Assembly (NCBI RefSeq): GCF_002277955.1
Contig: NZ_CP018477.1
Coordinates: 2,873,206 to 2,937,205 of the forward strand
Reading direction: 5' to 3'
DNA from: Thermogutta terrifontis
Lineage (GTDB): Bacteria; Planctomycetota; Planctomycetia; Pirellulales; Thermoguttaceae
DNA length: 64,000 nucleotides
Shown here: piece after piece, positions 1 through 9,606 of the stretch
How positions within the stretch are numbered: the stretch's first letter is position 1
Layout of the letters: every line of letters begins with the position of its first letter
Position numbers and translations under genes: made by a program
Notes under the pieces: model-generated
The model's input: only the letters and a program-made list of their open reading frames with translations
Told to the model about the DNA's origin: nothing
Database searches by the model: none

Positions 1-1
1 G

Positions 2-592
2 CTGGAGATTGACCTCAGCGAGCCAATCCGATTGCTGAAAGAACTCCACGAGGCTTGTGGAGTCGCGATGGTCAATCTGACAGCCGGTTCGCCTTACTAT
101 AACCCTCATATTCAACGTCCCGCCCTGTATCCGCCATCGGATGGATACCAACCCCCGGAAGACCCGCTTCTGGGGTGTTTGCGGCAGATTGCGGTGGTCA
201 GGCAGATCAAGCAAGCTTTACCCCGGCTGCCTGTGGTGGGTACTGCCTACACGTATTTTCAGGAATATCTGCCCCACGTCGCCCAGGCGGTTGTACGAGA
301 AGGCTGGACGGATTTTGTGGGAATCGGGCGACTGGTACTGGCCTACTGGGAATTGCCGGGGGACGTTCTCGCTGGAAAGAACCTCCAGACCAAACGCCTG
401 TGCCGAACCTTCAGCGACTGCACCACGGCACCGCGGAACGGCCTGATCAGCGGCTGTTACCCACTTGATCCCTACTACCGCGCACTGCCTGAAAATGAAA
501 TCCTTCGCGAGATTAAAAGCGGGCTCCGCGGGCCACGACGCCAACCTGAAACCCCATCACAAAGTGTGACCCCTTCACCAGGAGGGCCATGA
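2..592 (+). CDS. NADH:flavin oxidoreductase (Old Yellow Enzyme family), C-terminal part
   Basis: The 5' end lies outside the window; the frame is open from base 2. The visible part is the second half of an FMN-binding TIM barrel of the Old Yellow Enzyme type. It has a [13 protein letters not shown] stretch, then [16 protein letters not shown] and [15 protein letters not shown], which correspond to the late barrel strands and the phosphate-binding GIGR loop of the family. The tail carries three cysteines (CRTFSDC, then GLISGC), whose role I cannot assign. Family members reduce activated double bonds with NAD(P)H; the substrate is unknown here. The stop overlaps the start of the next gene (ATGA), so the two are probably translationally coupled. 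An internal TTG at 32 could be mistaken for a start, but the protein clearly continues upstream. Confidence 0.8.
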   Translation: MEIDLSEPIRLLKELHEACGVAMVNLTAGSPYYNPHIQRPALYPPSDGYQPPEDPLLGCLRQIAVVRQIKQALPRLPVVGTAYTYFQEYLPHVAQAVVREGWTDFVGIGRLVLAYWELPGDVLAGKNLQTKRLCRTFSDCTTAPRNGLISGCYPLDPYYRALPENEILREIKSGLRGPRRQPETPSQSVTPSPGGP

Positions 593-3069
593 AAACGCGC
601 TTTCACATTACACGGGGGCTCCGCCGGTTTGGGTGCTGTTCCTTCCTGGATCTTATCGCGCTGTGGATTCGGTTTCGCGGGCTGTTTTTCGCTCTCGGCG
701 TGATTCTGGTTGCGGTGGCGGTGCCTCTGTCGGCCCGGTTGTCTGTGGACCGATCTCTCATCCGCATGCTTGCGGCAAACGATCCGGAACGTCAAACGTG
801 GTCTGAATTTGAGCGTGTCTTTGGGACGCAAGATTTCGTCTTAATCGCTTATCGAGATCCCACACTTCTCGCCCCAAACGGAGAGGGCATTGCACGATTG
901 GCCGGGGTGGCTCAACGGTTTCGTGCTGTCTCCGGAGTCAAAGACGTTTGGAGCTTAGACCAGCTCCTGGGGCCGGCGATTGTCACCCGATCTTCCCTTG
1001 CGGAATCCGTGCGTCGGCTGTTCGAGAACTACACCCACAACACCCAGGGCGATCTGGCGGCTCTCATCGTGCTTCTTGATTCGGCTTCGGATGACAGGCA
1101 GATTGACCACCGGACGGTGATCGACCAACTCAGCGCGGTCACATCGACTCTACCCCAAGGTGTGATTGTGGGACCACCCGTCGTAGTCGAAACTGGATTC
1201 CGGATGGTCGAGCGCGATGGTTCCCGGATCACGTGGACGGCGGGAGTACTTCTGGCCGGTGTCATCCTCATCTGTTCGGGAGAACTCCGCTGGGTCTTGA
1301 TAGCGCCCATTCTTATTGCTACCAGCGTGACAGGGGCCAAGGCCACATTTGGGCTGTTGGGAGGTTCGGGGAGTCTCATCGATTCCACGCTGGTAGCGGT
1401 GATTACAGTGATCACCGTGGCCACCCTCATGCATCTGGTTGTTCGGGTGGAAGACGCCAGGCGAAGGGGTGATTCAGCGGAGGCCGCAATCCGGGAGAGT
1501 ACCCGACGCCTCATTCTTCCGGTCGCCCTGGCCCTGGTGACTGACGCGATTGGTTTCGCGGCTTTAACAGTCTCCGGAATTACACCGGTGCGAAGCTTTG
1601 CCCTTGTGGCCATGCTGGCAGTGGGCTGGCTCCTGATCGCGATGATCTGCTTTTTCCCGGCCACGTTCATGGCGGCGGAAGCGATCACGATTCGAATACA
1701 ACGAGAAACACGCGGTTACTCTTCATCCTTCTCTTCTTTTCGTGCTGAGGCACTGAGACGCTTCGTCATTGACGCGGGACCGTTGCGATTGTTTCTGCGT
1801 CGGATACTGACAACCGCGTTGCGACACCGGTGGCTGGTCCTCGCTGGGGCGTCAGCTCTCATGATGGTAGGTACGTGGGGCTGGCTTCATGCGAAGTTCG
1901 AGACCGACTTCACCCGCAGCTTTCGCGAAGGCAGTGAGATTGTGCGGGCTTACGAGTTGCTCGATCGTGAGCTTGGGGGAGCTGGAGTCTGGGATATTGC
2001 GTTACCTGCGCCGAAGCGTTTGACGCCAGAGTACCTGACGGCTGTAGAGAATCTTCAAAATCGGTTGCGAAACGAGGTCAGAATCGAAAGTGAAGGCCGG
2101 TACGTTCCGGGATTGGCGAAAGTCCTCAGTTTGGCGGATGTCCGGACCGCGCTCCGCTTCTTGCCGCTTTCGCCTTCCTTTTCGTCAAAATGGACAGACG
2201 ACTGGGCTCTGCAATTTGTTCAGATGCGAATGCCGGGATTGTACAAATCACTGTACACCGCCGATCCGCGAGAACCGGACCGCTGGTGGTTTCGCGTCTT
2301 ACTGCGGTCGCGGGAGCGAGAGACAGGCGAGTCGCGAGTCGCCCTCGTGCGGCAGGTGCGTCGAATCGTGGAAGAAGAGTGGCCGCGGATATTGAAGTCG
2401 TGGCCAGATGGGCAGCACTTTTCAGCGGGATCGCACCATGCAGCTCAAGAGTCATCTACCGATGATCCAGCACGCTTAGCAATCAAGCCGCTCGTCACCG
2501 GTTACTATGTTATCTTCGGAGAACTTGTCAGAGGTCTTGTGGTCCACCAGGGCCCGAGTTTTATCATGGCTGTAGCGGGAATGGCCCTGTTATTCATGGT
2601 GGCTTTCCGAAATCTCTCCTGGGTTTTTGGCGCCCTTTTAGCTAACCTTTTGCCGATCGTTGTTTTGATGGGAGCACTCGGCTGGATGGGAGCTCGGATC
2701 AACATGGGCTCGGCGATGATGGCCGCCGTATCGCTGGGGTTGAGCGTCGATGCGTCCATTCACTATCTCACGGCTTTCCAGCGAGCCATCAAGGCCGGAC
2801 GGACTGTCATGCGAGCTTTGAGAGAGGCACAGAACACGGTGGGACCGGCCACGGTGTTTGCGACGCTCGCCCTGGTTGTCGGTTTTTTGAGCCTGACTCG
2901 CAGCGAGTTTCTCCCTACTGCGGACTTTGGCATCCTTGTAAGCTGGACAATGGTGGGCGGGCTTATGAGCAATCTGGTCGTCCTGCCGTGCTTGCTCTCG
3001 TTGACCGGAAGGCACAAGGTTCCAGCTCGCCAGGAGCGTTGGTTTTCCGGCAATGACCCCACAAAGTGA
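589..3069 (+). CDS. MMPL/RND-family exporter
   Basis: An 826-residue polytopic membrane protein with the duplicated RND/MMPL architecture. There is one N-terminal membrane segment (about residues 35-52), a periplasmic loop, then a helix bundle around residues 215-365. A second single segment sits near residue 420, followed by another loop and a final bundle from about residue 660 to 810. The late motif [15 protein letters not shown] resembles the conserved gating helix of predicted exporters in the MMPL superfamily. Such proteins use the proton gradient to move lipids, hopanoids or hydrophobic compounds; the cargo here is unknown. The start codon overlaps the preceding stop (ATGA). The 3' end overlaps the next start (GTGA), so three genes form a tight operon. 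Confidence 0.85.
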   Translation: MKTRFHITRGLRRFGCCSFLDLIALWIRFRGLFFALGVILVAVAVPLSARLSVDRSLIRMLAANDPERQTWSEFERVFGTQDFVLIAYRDPTLLAPNGEGIARLAGVAQRFRAVSGVKDVWSLDQLLGPAIVTRSSLAESVRRLFENYTHNTQGDLAALIVLLDSASDDRQIDHRTVIDQLSAVTSTLPQGVIVGPPVVVETGFRMVERDGSRITWTAGVLLAGVILICSGELRWVLIAPILIATSVTGAKATFGLLGGSGSLIDSTLVAVITVITVATLMHLVVRVEDARRRGDSAEAAIRESTRRLILPVALALVTDAIGFAALTVSGITPVRSFALVAMLAVGWLLIAMICFFPATFMAAEAITIRIQRETRGYSSSFSSFRAEALRRFVIDAGPLRLFLRRILTTALRHRWLVLAGASALMMVGTWGWLHAKFETDFTRSFREGSEIVRAYELLDRELGGAGVWDIALPAPKRLTPEYLTAVENLQNRLRNEVRIESEGRYVPGLAKVLSLADVRTALRFLPLSPSFSSKWTDDWALQFVQMRMPGLYKSLYTADPREPDRWWFRVLLRSRERETGESRVALVRQVRRIVEEEWPRILKSWPDGQHFSAGSHHAAQESSTDDPARLAIKPLVTGYYVIFGELVRGLVVHQGPSFIMAVAGMALLFMVAFRNLSWVFGALLANLLPIVVLMGALGWMGARINMGSAMMAAVSLGLSVDASIHYLTAFQRAIKAGRTVMRALREAQNTVGPATVFATLALVVGFLSLTRSEFLPTADFGILVSWTMVGGLMSNLVVLPCLLSLTGRHKVPARQERWFSGNDPTK

Positions 3070-4112
3070 AAGATGCGGTTGTGACGATCGGTGCGATGGG
3101 TTGGGTTCATCACATAGCGACGGATGAAGCGGGTTACGGTCCCACGCTGGGGCCCTTGGTGATCACGGCAACTTTGTGGTCTGCCCCACGCGAGCACCCA
3201 CCAGGGATCTGGTATTCGCTGCTGGCCCCGGAGATAACGGTGGCACCACTCAAAAAGACGAGGGCTTCGAATCAGAGGTGCGAAACTCACTGTACGAAGA
3301 CCAGCATGGACCGCGTCATTCCGTTATGGATTGCCGATTCCAAAAAGGTGTACACTGGAAATTCTGGGTGGCACAACCTGGAGAAGGCAGCGCTCGCTAT
3401 TCTCGGCCAAGTGTACCAGTTTCCCTGCGATTGGAAAAACCTTGTTCGCCAGCTTGACCCCTCGGCTCGCCCATGGCTTCAGACTGTCCCGTGGTTGGCT
3501 GCGTTCGACCGCAACCTCCCTTTGACCTGTAAGTCGGCTGAAATCGATGCCGCCACCCAATGTCTTTCGGAGACTCTCGCCAGGAATGATTTTCGGTTGG
3601 AACAGGTTCGCGTCCACTTTTTACCCGCGATTCGCTTCAATCAATTGTTAGAGCGGTTTGGAAAAAAAAGCGACATGCTTTCCCGCTTGACCCTGGAATT
3701 GGCACGTCAGGTCACGCCCGAGGTCGGACAGGCCCATGTTTGGGCTGACAAACACGGTGGCCGGGATCGCTACGCCCAGCATCTGGAAGATGTTTTTCCC
3801 GGAGATTTCATCCGCGTTGTGCAGGAATCCCGCGAGATCAGCGAGTACGAAGTCCAGGCATCGCAGCGCAATATACGCTTCTGCTTCCAGACAAAAGCTG
3901 AATCATATTTCATCGTGGCAGCCTCCTCGATCGTTTCGAAATACCTGCGCGAAGTGGCGATGTGCGCATTCAACGAGTATTGGAGGCAATTGAAACCCGA
4001 CCTGCGTCCGACGGCGGGTTATCCCGAGGATGCGCGACGGTTCCTCAGGGAGATTGCAACCCTCATGGAGGAGATCGGAATTCCCGCCACCACAGTACGA
4101 CGGCTCAAATAA
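3066..4112 (+). CDS. Divergent RNase HII-like protein
   Basis: A 348-residue protein. The opening motif TDEAGYGPTLGPLVI matches the RNase HII signature (DEaGrGpLaGPvv) but with Tyr in place of Arg/Lys in the GRG element. ADSKKVY matches the DSKkLs motif. KAESYFIVAASSIVSKYLRE matches the (G)D..f..aAASIlaKvtRD motif, with the expected Asp apparently replaced by Glu. TAGYPEDARRFL near the end recalls the GYgT..H element. At 348 residues it is longer than typical RNase HII (about 200), mostly through a central insertion. Whether it cleaves RNA-DNA hybrids is uncertain. The start is GTG overlapping the MMPL stop; an ATG eleven codons in is an alternative. I would not name it rnhB. Confidence 0.7.
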   Translation: MKDAVVTIGAMGWVHHIATDEAGYGPTLGPLVITATLWSAPREHPPGIWYSLLAPEITVAPLKKTRASNQRCETHCTKTSMDRVIPLWIADSKKVYTGNSGWHNLEKAALAILGQVYQFPCDWKNLVRQLDPSARPWLQTVPWLAAFDRNLPLTCKSAEIDAATQCLSETLARNDFRLEQVRVHFLPAIRFNQLLERFGKKSDMLSRLTLELARQVTPEVGQAHVWADKHGGRDRYAQHLEDVFPGDFIRVVQESREISEYEVQASQRNIRFCFQTKAESYFIVAASSIVSKYLREVAMCAFNEYWRQLKPDLRPTAGYPEDARRFLREIATLMEEIGIPATTVRRLK

Positions 4113-4892
4113 GTTCGTGGCTCAATGACACACTCACCCGGCGACAATGTTTCAAAGGTTTTTCAGGACTTTGACAAAGGCCAACAGAGCCAGGCGAGGT
4201 CACTCCCAAGAGTGAGAACGGGGTTAAACGTAGCTGGTTGGAGCATCGCCACCTTTCACCTGCGGCTGAAAAGCGGCCTGAAGCTGGGTAGGTCTCGTCG
4301 GGCACGATAAGCGTGCCGCTCCGTTTTCTCGGAGGGACGTGATCGTCACGTCCATATTCGCCCGCCCATATTCGGAGGGACCTGCTTGTCAGGTTTGCCA
4401 TTCGAGGCTGGATCATCTATTCCCTTTCTCCGGGCACGACAAGCGTGCCCCTCCGATCTTTCGGGGGGACCTGCTTGTCAGGTCCGCCTCTCAGGGTTGG
4501 AGGCTTCCATTTCGCGTTAGTTGGCACCACAAGCGAGCCCCTCCGTGTTCCGCGGACGCCGGAGATGTCGCCCCTCCATAGGTTGAACAGGGGCTCGGTC
4601 ACCGACGGTGTCACGTCAATTTTGCTCCGAAGGCGTCCCTCCATGCGTTGAATGGGCGGGCCCGGTCGCACCCGGGCCACGCCACTTGGAGGGGCCATTC
4701 ACGAATTGCCCGTGCGACATTTTGCGATTGGGGGCGTGTGATGGGCTTTCGCGCCACCGGGGATGGTTGAGGCCTGCGGCATATCGAGGTGTTCGCAAAA
4801 ACTGGAGATGGGTCAGTTCCGCATATTATTGACAAAGCGGCCAGGCTCGCATCGTGTTGGATGAGGCCTGTGCGGGTCAGTTTCGGATACTA
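4113..4892. other. Gene-free stretch rich in hairpin repeats
   Basis: About 780 bases without a supportable gene. It holds several members of the dispersed hairpin family between 4296 and 4490 and degenerate copies up to about 4720. Near the right end a stretch beginning GGGTCAGTT and running into TATTGACAA occurs twice, at about 4808 and 4874. The second copy supplies the -35 box assigned to the tRNA-Glu promoter. Short open frames here run through the repeats and lack ribosome binding sites. Confidence 0.6.
4296..4490. repeat. Cluster of five covarying intergenic hairpins
   Basis: Five short hairpins in 195 bases. They are GGCACG-ATAAG-CGTGCC at 4301, GACGTG-ATCGT-CACGTC at 4336, and GACCTG-CTTGT-CAGGTT at 4379. 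The last two are GGCACG-ACAAG-CGTGCC at 4433 and GACCTG-CTTGT-CAGGTC at 4468. Each is flanked by CGGAGGG or its complement CCCTCCG. Stems differ between copies but stay paired, apart from one G-T wobble. Confidence 0.8.
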
Positions 4893-4920
4893 TTGACAAG
4901 GCCGGGGAAAGGCTTAAGAT
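4893..4920 (+). promoter_or_regulatory. Probable sigma70-type promoter of tRNA-Glu
   Basis: TTGACA at 4893-4898, a 16-base spacer and TAAGAT at 4915-4920, about 47 bases upstream of the tRNA. The tRNA-Pro gene at 46581 has a similar arrangement with the same TAAGAT box, which supports the reading. Confidence 0.5.
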
Positions 4921-4966
4921 AACACAAGAAGAAGTCGAAAAAACGCTTAAGATAAATCCACAAAGT

Positions 4967-5039
4967 GCCCCCTTCGTCTAGTGGCCCAGGACGTCGGATT
5001 CTCAGTCCGAAAACACGGGTTCGACTCCCGTAGGGGGTA
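4967..5039 (+). tRNA. tRNA-Glu (CTC)
   Basis: A complete cloverleaf can be drawn. The acceptor GCCCCCT pairs with AGGGGGT (one G-U at the end), the D stem is GTCT/GGAC, and the anticodon stem is TCGGA/TCCGA. The loop TTCTCAG gives anticodon CTC, and the T arm is ACGGG-TTCGACT-CCCGT. The discriminator is A; no CCA is encoded. Confidence 0.95.
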
Positions 5040-5353
5040 TTGTTTATTTTGCCAACACTTGTCCCTTCAAAACCTCCAGGGAAGCCTCTCAAGTTTCTGA
5101 CGGGGCCCCGGCCGTCCGCCAGTTGACCTGGCGATGGCCGCGCGGCGATTCGGTCCGGTATCTCGCAGGGCGATAGTTGTTGTCTTCTTCCACCTGGTCC
5201 CTCGTTTTCACGCCAGGCTTGTGAGACTATAACTATGCTTCGCTAAGCGGTGTTGCGACGGGAACGCACCCTCACCACCTGCGGTGGTGACAGGGTGGGG
5301 TGTTTTCCGAGGCTGCCGCCGTTTGCTCCCTCTGCGAAGAAATAGGAGAACCG
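5040..5353. other. Intergenic region, nothing recognised
   Basis: About 310 bases between tRNA-Glu and the glycerophosphodiesterase gene. I see no hairpin of the dispersed family and no gene. Confidence 0.5.
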
Positions 5354-6223
5354 ATGCCCCAGACACCTTCAGTATTGAGCTGCGTCTTTGCGACTGTCTT
5401 GACTCTCACTGGGAGCCTGTTTGTCTCCGTGACTGCGGCGCAAGAAATTGTCGCCCATCGCGGCGCCTCGCACGATGCCCCAGAAAATACACTGGCGGCA
5501 TTCCGATTGGCCTGGGACCAAGGAGCTGATGCCATTGAAGGCGATTTCCGTCTCACGGCTGATGGCCAGGTCGTGTGCCTGCACGATGCTGATACCAAGC
5601 GGGTAACCGGGGGCGAGGTGGATTGGAAAGTCTCCGAGGTCACGTTGGAGAAGCTGCGGACGCTCGATGTCGGCAAATGGAAAGGAGAGTCTTTTGCCGG
5701 CGAGCGGATTCCAACGCTGGCAGAGGTGCTGGCGATTATTCCTCCGGGCAAAAAGCTTTTTTTGGAGATCAAAGGCGGCCCCGAGTTGGTAGAACCGATC
5801 CGCCGGGTCCTCGTTTCGTCCGGAATTTCTCTCCAGCAAATCGTCATCATTGCGTTTGACCAGAATACTGTCATGGAAGTTCGCAGATTACTGCCCGAGG
5901 TCAAGGTTCACTGGCTGGTGTCGTACAAACAGGACAAGGAAACAGGCTGCTGGACTCCCACCGCGGACGAAGTATTTCAAACTCTGTCGCGAATCAGGGC
6001 CCACGGAGTGGATACAGAAGCCAACCCGGAAGTTGTCAATCGGTCTTTTGTGGAACGGCTTCGCCGTGAGGGCTACGAATTCCACGTTTGGACCGTCGAT
6101 GAGGGCGATCGCGCCCGACTGTTTCGCGACCTGGGCGTGGACTCGATCACGACCAACCGACCGGCCTTTATCCGCCAGGAATTGCAAAAGCCGGGAAGTG
6201 AGGAAATAACCATGAGGCAGTGA
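5354..6223 (+). CDS. Secreted glycerophosphodiester phosphodiesterase
   Basis: A 289-residue protein of the GDPD family, which hydrolyses glycerophosphodiesters to glycerol-3-phosphate and an alcohol using a metal-bound TIM barrel. The catalytic signature is intact: IVAHRGASHDAPENT with the first catalytic His and Arg, AIEGDFRLTADGQVVCLHD with the acidic metal ligands and second His, and FLEIKGG further on. WTVDEGDRARLF is the usual late motif. An N-terminal hydrophobic stretch ending VTAAQE is a likely signal peptide, so the enzyme should act outside the cytoplasmic membrane. The ATG at 5354 is chosen because AGGAG lies just before it and the signal peptide follows directly; an upstream in-frame start at 5300 would spoil the leader. 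Confidence 0.9.
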   Translation: MPQTPSVLSCVFATVLTLTGSLFVSVTAAQEIVAHRGASHDAPENTLAAFRLAWDQGADAIEGDFRLTADGQVVCLHDADTKRVTGGEVDWKVSEVTLEKLRTLDVGKWKGESFAGERIPTLAEVLAIIPPGKKLFLEIKGGPELVEPIRRVLVSSGISLQQIVIIAFDQNTVMEVRRLLPEVKVHWLVSYKQDKETGCWTPTADEVFQTLSRIRAHGVDTEANPEVVNRSFVERLRREGYEFHVWTVDEGDRARLFRDLGVDSITTNRPAFIRQELQKPGSEEITMRQ

Positions 6224-6307
6224 GAACAACAGGTGTTCGGCACGTAAGAGAAAGCCGCGGCTCCAGCAGGTTGTCAAATGGTCTGTCAAAAGAGGGAGGC
6301 CGGACCT

Positions 6308-8497
6308 ATGCTGCGAACGGTCGTGTCCACGGCTGTGCTGGCGTCTTTTCTGGTTTGGGGGTGCTTTGGTCATCCGATTTGGGCGGATGAACCGGGAAGT
6401 ATCGAGTTCCGCGGCGACATTCGGACCCCTCAAGTCGCATTCGCGATCGACGAAATCCTGCAATCGGTGTTTGTGACAGGAACGCCGCAGCCCCGGCTGG
6501 TCGTTGAATTTCGCGTTGACAAGAAGGCACTTCCGCCCCAAGGCTATCGGATCGAACGAATGGAAAGCCCGGCTGGTTTCCGGATCACCGGAGGAGACCC
6601 CACGGGGGCCATGTACGGCGGTCTGGACATCGCTGAGGCAATTCGCATCCACGCGCTGAACGAACTGCCTGAAGGTGAGCATCGACCGTACATCGAACGC
6701 CGCGGCATCAAATTCAACATCCCCCTCGATGTCCGAACACCGAGCTATTCCGATAACGGAGACAGTTTTCAGGCCAACATTCCGGAAGTCTGGAGCACCG
6801 CTTTCTGGCATGAATTCCTCGACGAAATGGCCCGACATCGATACAACGTGCTCACGCTTTGGAATTTGCACCCGTTTCCATCGATCGTCCGCGTTCCGGA
6901 GTTTCCTGATGTGGCGCTGAACGACGTTTGGCGAACTCGTGTTCGATTGGATGACTCATTTTCACATTCGGGGAGCGACATGGTTCGTCCCGAGATGCTG
7001 CGGGACGTGGAGATTGTCCGACGAATGACGATCGATGAAAAAATCGCCTTCTGGCGTCACGTGATGCAGTATGCCCACGACCGCGGTATCGAAGTCTACT
7101 GGTTCACCTGGAATATCTTCGTGTGGGGCACGGATGGCAAATACGGAATCACTGCCGACCGTGATAATCCGGTGACCATCCAGTACTTCCGGGCGAGTGT
7201 GCGTGAATTGGTCCGAACCTATCCTCTTCTGGCAGGTATAGGGATTACCGCCGGGGAAAACATGGGTCGCGGGGACAAGCGTCTCACTGTAGAACAATGG
7301 CTCTGGCAAACCTACGGCGAAGGGGTCCGCGACGCCCTCGCCGATCAGCCGGGTCGATCCTTTCGGCTAATTCACCGCTTCCACATGACGGATTTGAACG
7401 AAATTCTCAAGGAATTTCACAACGCTTTGGATATTCTGGAGTTTAGTTATAAATATTCTGTTGCCCATATGTATTCCATTCCCAATCCACCGTTTATTAA
7501 ACCGGTCCTGGAACGGATGCCCGCTGGAATGAAGACCTGGCTAACGGTCCGTAATGATGACATCTACAGCTTTCGCTGGGGTGACCCCGATTATGCCCGC
7601 GAATATATCCTCAATATGCCCGGTCCTGATCGCCTGGCGGGATTCTACATGGGCCCTGACGGATACTGCTGGGGTCGCGAAGCCATCGATGTCGATGGTG
7701 AAGTGCCCCGACAATTGGTCATGAAGAAACAGTGGTACAGTTTTCTCCTCTGGGGACGCCTGAGCTACGATCCCGCACTTTCGAACGAGCACTTCCGCAA
7801 AATTCTGGCGGCGCGGTTTCCTGATGTGCCATCCGAAAAGCTCTTCACAGCCTGGGCAGCGGCTTCCAGGGTCTTTCCGCTGATCACTCGGTTCTTCTGG
7901 GGAGATATTGACCTGAGATGGTTTCCAGAAGCGTGCATGCGGTATCCCGCCCCACGAGGGTTTTACACTGTAAAAGACTTTATTCTGGGGCAGACGATGC
8001 CCGGCAGCGGTGTTTTAAACATTCAGGAATGGCTCAATAAAAAGGAGCGCACCAACGAAAATGCCATCGGGCCTTTAGAGATTGCCAGCGACCTAGACAA
8101 CAATGCTCAGAAAACGTTGACGTTGCTGGCCGATTTGAAATCCCGTCAGGTCACCGGCCGGGAACTCCAGCGGACGCTCGGCGATCTTGAAGCCATGGCC
8201 TATCTGGGAAAATACTATGCCGAAAAAATTCGCGGCGCGGTAAACCTGGCAGAATTTGACCGCGAGGGCCAACCCGATCAAAAGCAGGCCGCCGTGGAAC
8301 ACCTCCAGAAGGCACTCGAAAACTGGCAAAATTATGCGCGGATTGCCCTCAGCTGGTTTAAACCGCAACTTCTCAATCGCATTGGGTATGTGGACCTCCG
8401 CGAAATAACAGCCTACGTTGAGAAAGACATCGAAATCGCCCGGCAATGGCAACCTGGTAGCCTCAAAGACGAACTCGCCCCGGCACCCAAAAAGTAA
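6308..8497 (+). CDS. Large secreted glycoside-hydrolase-like protein (GH67/GH20-like)
   Basis: A 729-residue protein with a signal peptide (hydrophobic stretch ending at about IWADE). The N-terminal third looks like the accessory domain seen before GH67 or GH20 barrels, with a GAMYGGLDIAEAIR element. A barrel-like central part follows: YIERRGIKFN, then MARHRYNVLTLWNLHPFP, EVYWFTWNIFVWG and AGIGITAGENM. The C-terminal 150 residues are helical. I cannot identify the catalytic acids with confidence, so alpha-glucuronidase is only one possibility. The ATG at 6308 follows GAGGGAGG; a longer reading from 6278 adds ten charged residues ahead of the signal peptide. It lies 84 bases after the glycerophosphodiesterase gene on the same strand. 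Confidence 0.65.
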   Translation: MLRTVVSTAVLASFLVWGCFGHPIWADEPGSIEFRGDIRTPQVAFAIDEILQSVFVTGTPQPRLVVEFRVDKKALPPQGYRIERMESPAGFRITGGDPTGAMYGGLDIAEAIRIHALNELPEGEHRPYIERRGIKFNIPLDVRTPSYSDNGDSFQANIPEVWSTAFWHEFLDEMARHRYNVLTLWNLHPFPSIVRVPEFPDVALNDVWRTRVRLDDSFSHSGSDMVRPEMLRDVEIVRRMTIDEKIAFWRHVMQYAHDRGIEVYWFTWNIFVWGTDGKYGITADRDNPVTIQYFRASVRELVRTYPLLAGIGITAGENMGRGDKRLTVEQWLWQTYGEGVRDALADQPGRSFRLIHRFHMTDLNEILKEFHNALDILEFSYKYSVAHMYSIPNPPFIKPVLERMPAGMKTWLTVRNDDIYSFRWGDPDYAREYILNMPGPDRLAGFYMGPDGYCWGREAIDVDGEVPRQLVMKKQWYSFLLWGRLSYDPALSNEHFRKILAARFPDVPSEKLFTAWAAASRVFPLITRFFWGDIDLRWFPEACMRYPAPRGFYTVKDFILGQTMPGSGVLNIQEWLNKKERTNENAIGPLEIASDLDNNAQKTLTLLADLKSRQVTGRELQRTLGDLEAMAYLGKYYAEKIRGAVNLAEFDREGQPDQKQAAVEHLQKALENWQNYARIALSWFKPQLLNRIGYVDLREITAYVEKDIEIARQWQPGSLKDELAPAPKK

Positions 8498-8721
8498 GAT
8501 CAGCCGTGTCGGCTAGGGGATAACGTGCAACCAATAACCTGCGGGCCATCCGGTGGCCGTTGATGGCACCTTCAGCTTGATTTCCCCTCCATGCCGAATC
8601 ATCAGCTGCCATAGCAGAAAAGCGACCCGCGGCTTTCTTTTTGCCCCTGACTCGGACATAATCAACACCGAATCGGTCGCACTCACAGGCTCGTCAATCG
8701 AGAAGCGGAAAGGAGCCATCC

Positions 8722-9606
8722 ATGCCTGTTCTTGTCCGGTGCACATGCGGGAGCGAGTACAACCTTAAAGACGAGTATGCGGGCAAACTCGTGCAGTGCC
8801 CACGGTGTGGGCAAAATCTGTTGGTGCCCTCGCCAGAGGAGGAGGTAGAAATCCCTGTTCATCGCGGCGACCCGCCTTTTGACCGAGATCTCTACCTGCT
8901 CCGGCAGCATGTTGTTGCTATTTCCGAAAAATACTCGGTGTGCGACGAGAATAACAACCCCATTCTGTTTGTGGAGCGGCCCGTCTACCTTGCCAGAGGA
9001 ATTCTGGCCATTCTCGCGGGGCTCATTGTGCTCGGTTTGAGTATGGGTGCGTTTGCGGTACTGGGAGAAGCGCTCAATCAGGAGTGGCTGCTTGCTGTAG
9101 GCCTTCTTGTGGGCGCGGTGCTCACGCTGATCGTCTTTCTCGCCATAATACCTAAAAGACACGTCACATTCTGGCGCGATGAGTCCCGCACAGGAAAATT
9201 GCTGGAAATCCTCCAGGACCGAAAGTTCATGCCCATCGTGGCGACCTACACTGTCCGCGACCCGTCCGGCAACATCCTGGCACGGCTGCGAAAAAACATC
9301 CTCACCAACCTCATCCGTCGCAAATGGTCCTGCTATCGCCCTGATGGCTCCCTGTGGTGTGTGGCGAAGGAAGATTCGCTCATCCTCTCTCTTCTGCGAC
9401 GGTTGATCGGTCCGTTATTTGGTATCCTCCGCACGAATTTCATCATCTGCGATCCCGATACGGATGAGGTGCTCGGGGAATTCAATCGCAAGTTCACGCT
9501 CTTCGATCGCTACGTGCTGGATTTGCGAGCGGATCGGGACGGCTTGCTCGATCGCCGCGTGGCCCTTGCGCTGGGTGTCATGCTCGATACAGGAGAGCGT
9601 CGCTGA
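8722..9606 (+). CDS. Zinc-ribbon membrane protein with scramblase-like (LOR/Tubby-type) domain
   Basis: A 294-residue protein. Residues 7-29 form a zinc ribbon (CTC and CPRC), a common N-terminal module in planctomycete proteins. Two hydrophobic segments lie at about 91-115 and 121-142, inside what otherwise reads as a phospholipid-scramblase or LURP-one-like beta-barrel domain. The repeated strands include YSVCDENNNPILFVER, TYTVRDPSGNILARLRKN and WSCYRPDGSLWCVAKED, then FIICDPDTDEVLGEFNRKF and YVLDLRADRDGLLDRRVALALGVMLD. The last motif is typical of that fold. A good ribosome binding site (GGAAAGGAG) precedes ATG 8722. The rhomboid protease gene starts directly after the stop, suggesting co-transcription. 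The function is unknown; lipid or membrane handling is an inference. Confidence 0.7.
   Translation: MPVLVRCTCGSEYNLKDEYAGKLVQCPRCGQNLLVPSPEEEVEIPVHRGDPPFDRDLYLLRQHVVAISEKYSVCDENNNPILFVERPVYLARGILAILAGLIVLGLSMGAFAVLGEALNQEWLLAVGLLVGAVLTLIVFLAIIPKRHVTFWRDESRTGKLLEILQDRKFMPIVATYTVRDPSGNILARLRKNILTNLIRRKWSCYRPDGSLWCVAKEDSLILSLLRRLIGPLFGILRTNFIICDPDTDEVLGEFNRKFTLFDRYVLDLRADRDGLLDRRVALALGVMLDTGERR

Noticed and set aside
5888-6871. 327-codon minus-strand open frame
   Set aside because: Overlaps two well-supported plus-strand genes and has no recognisable motif.
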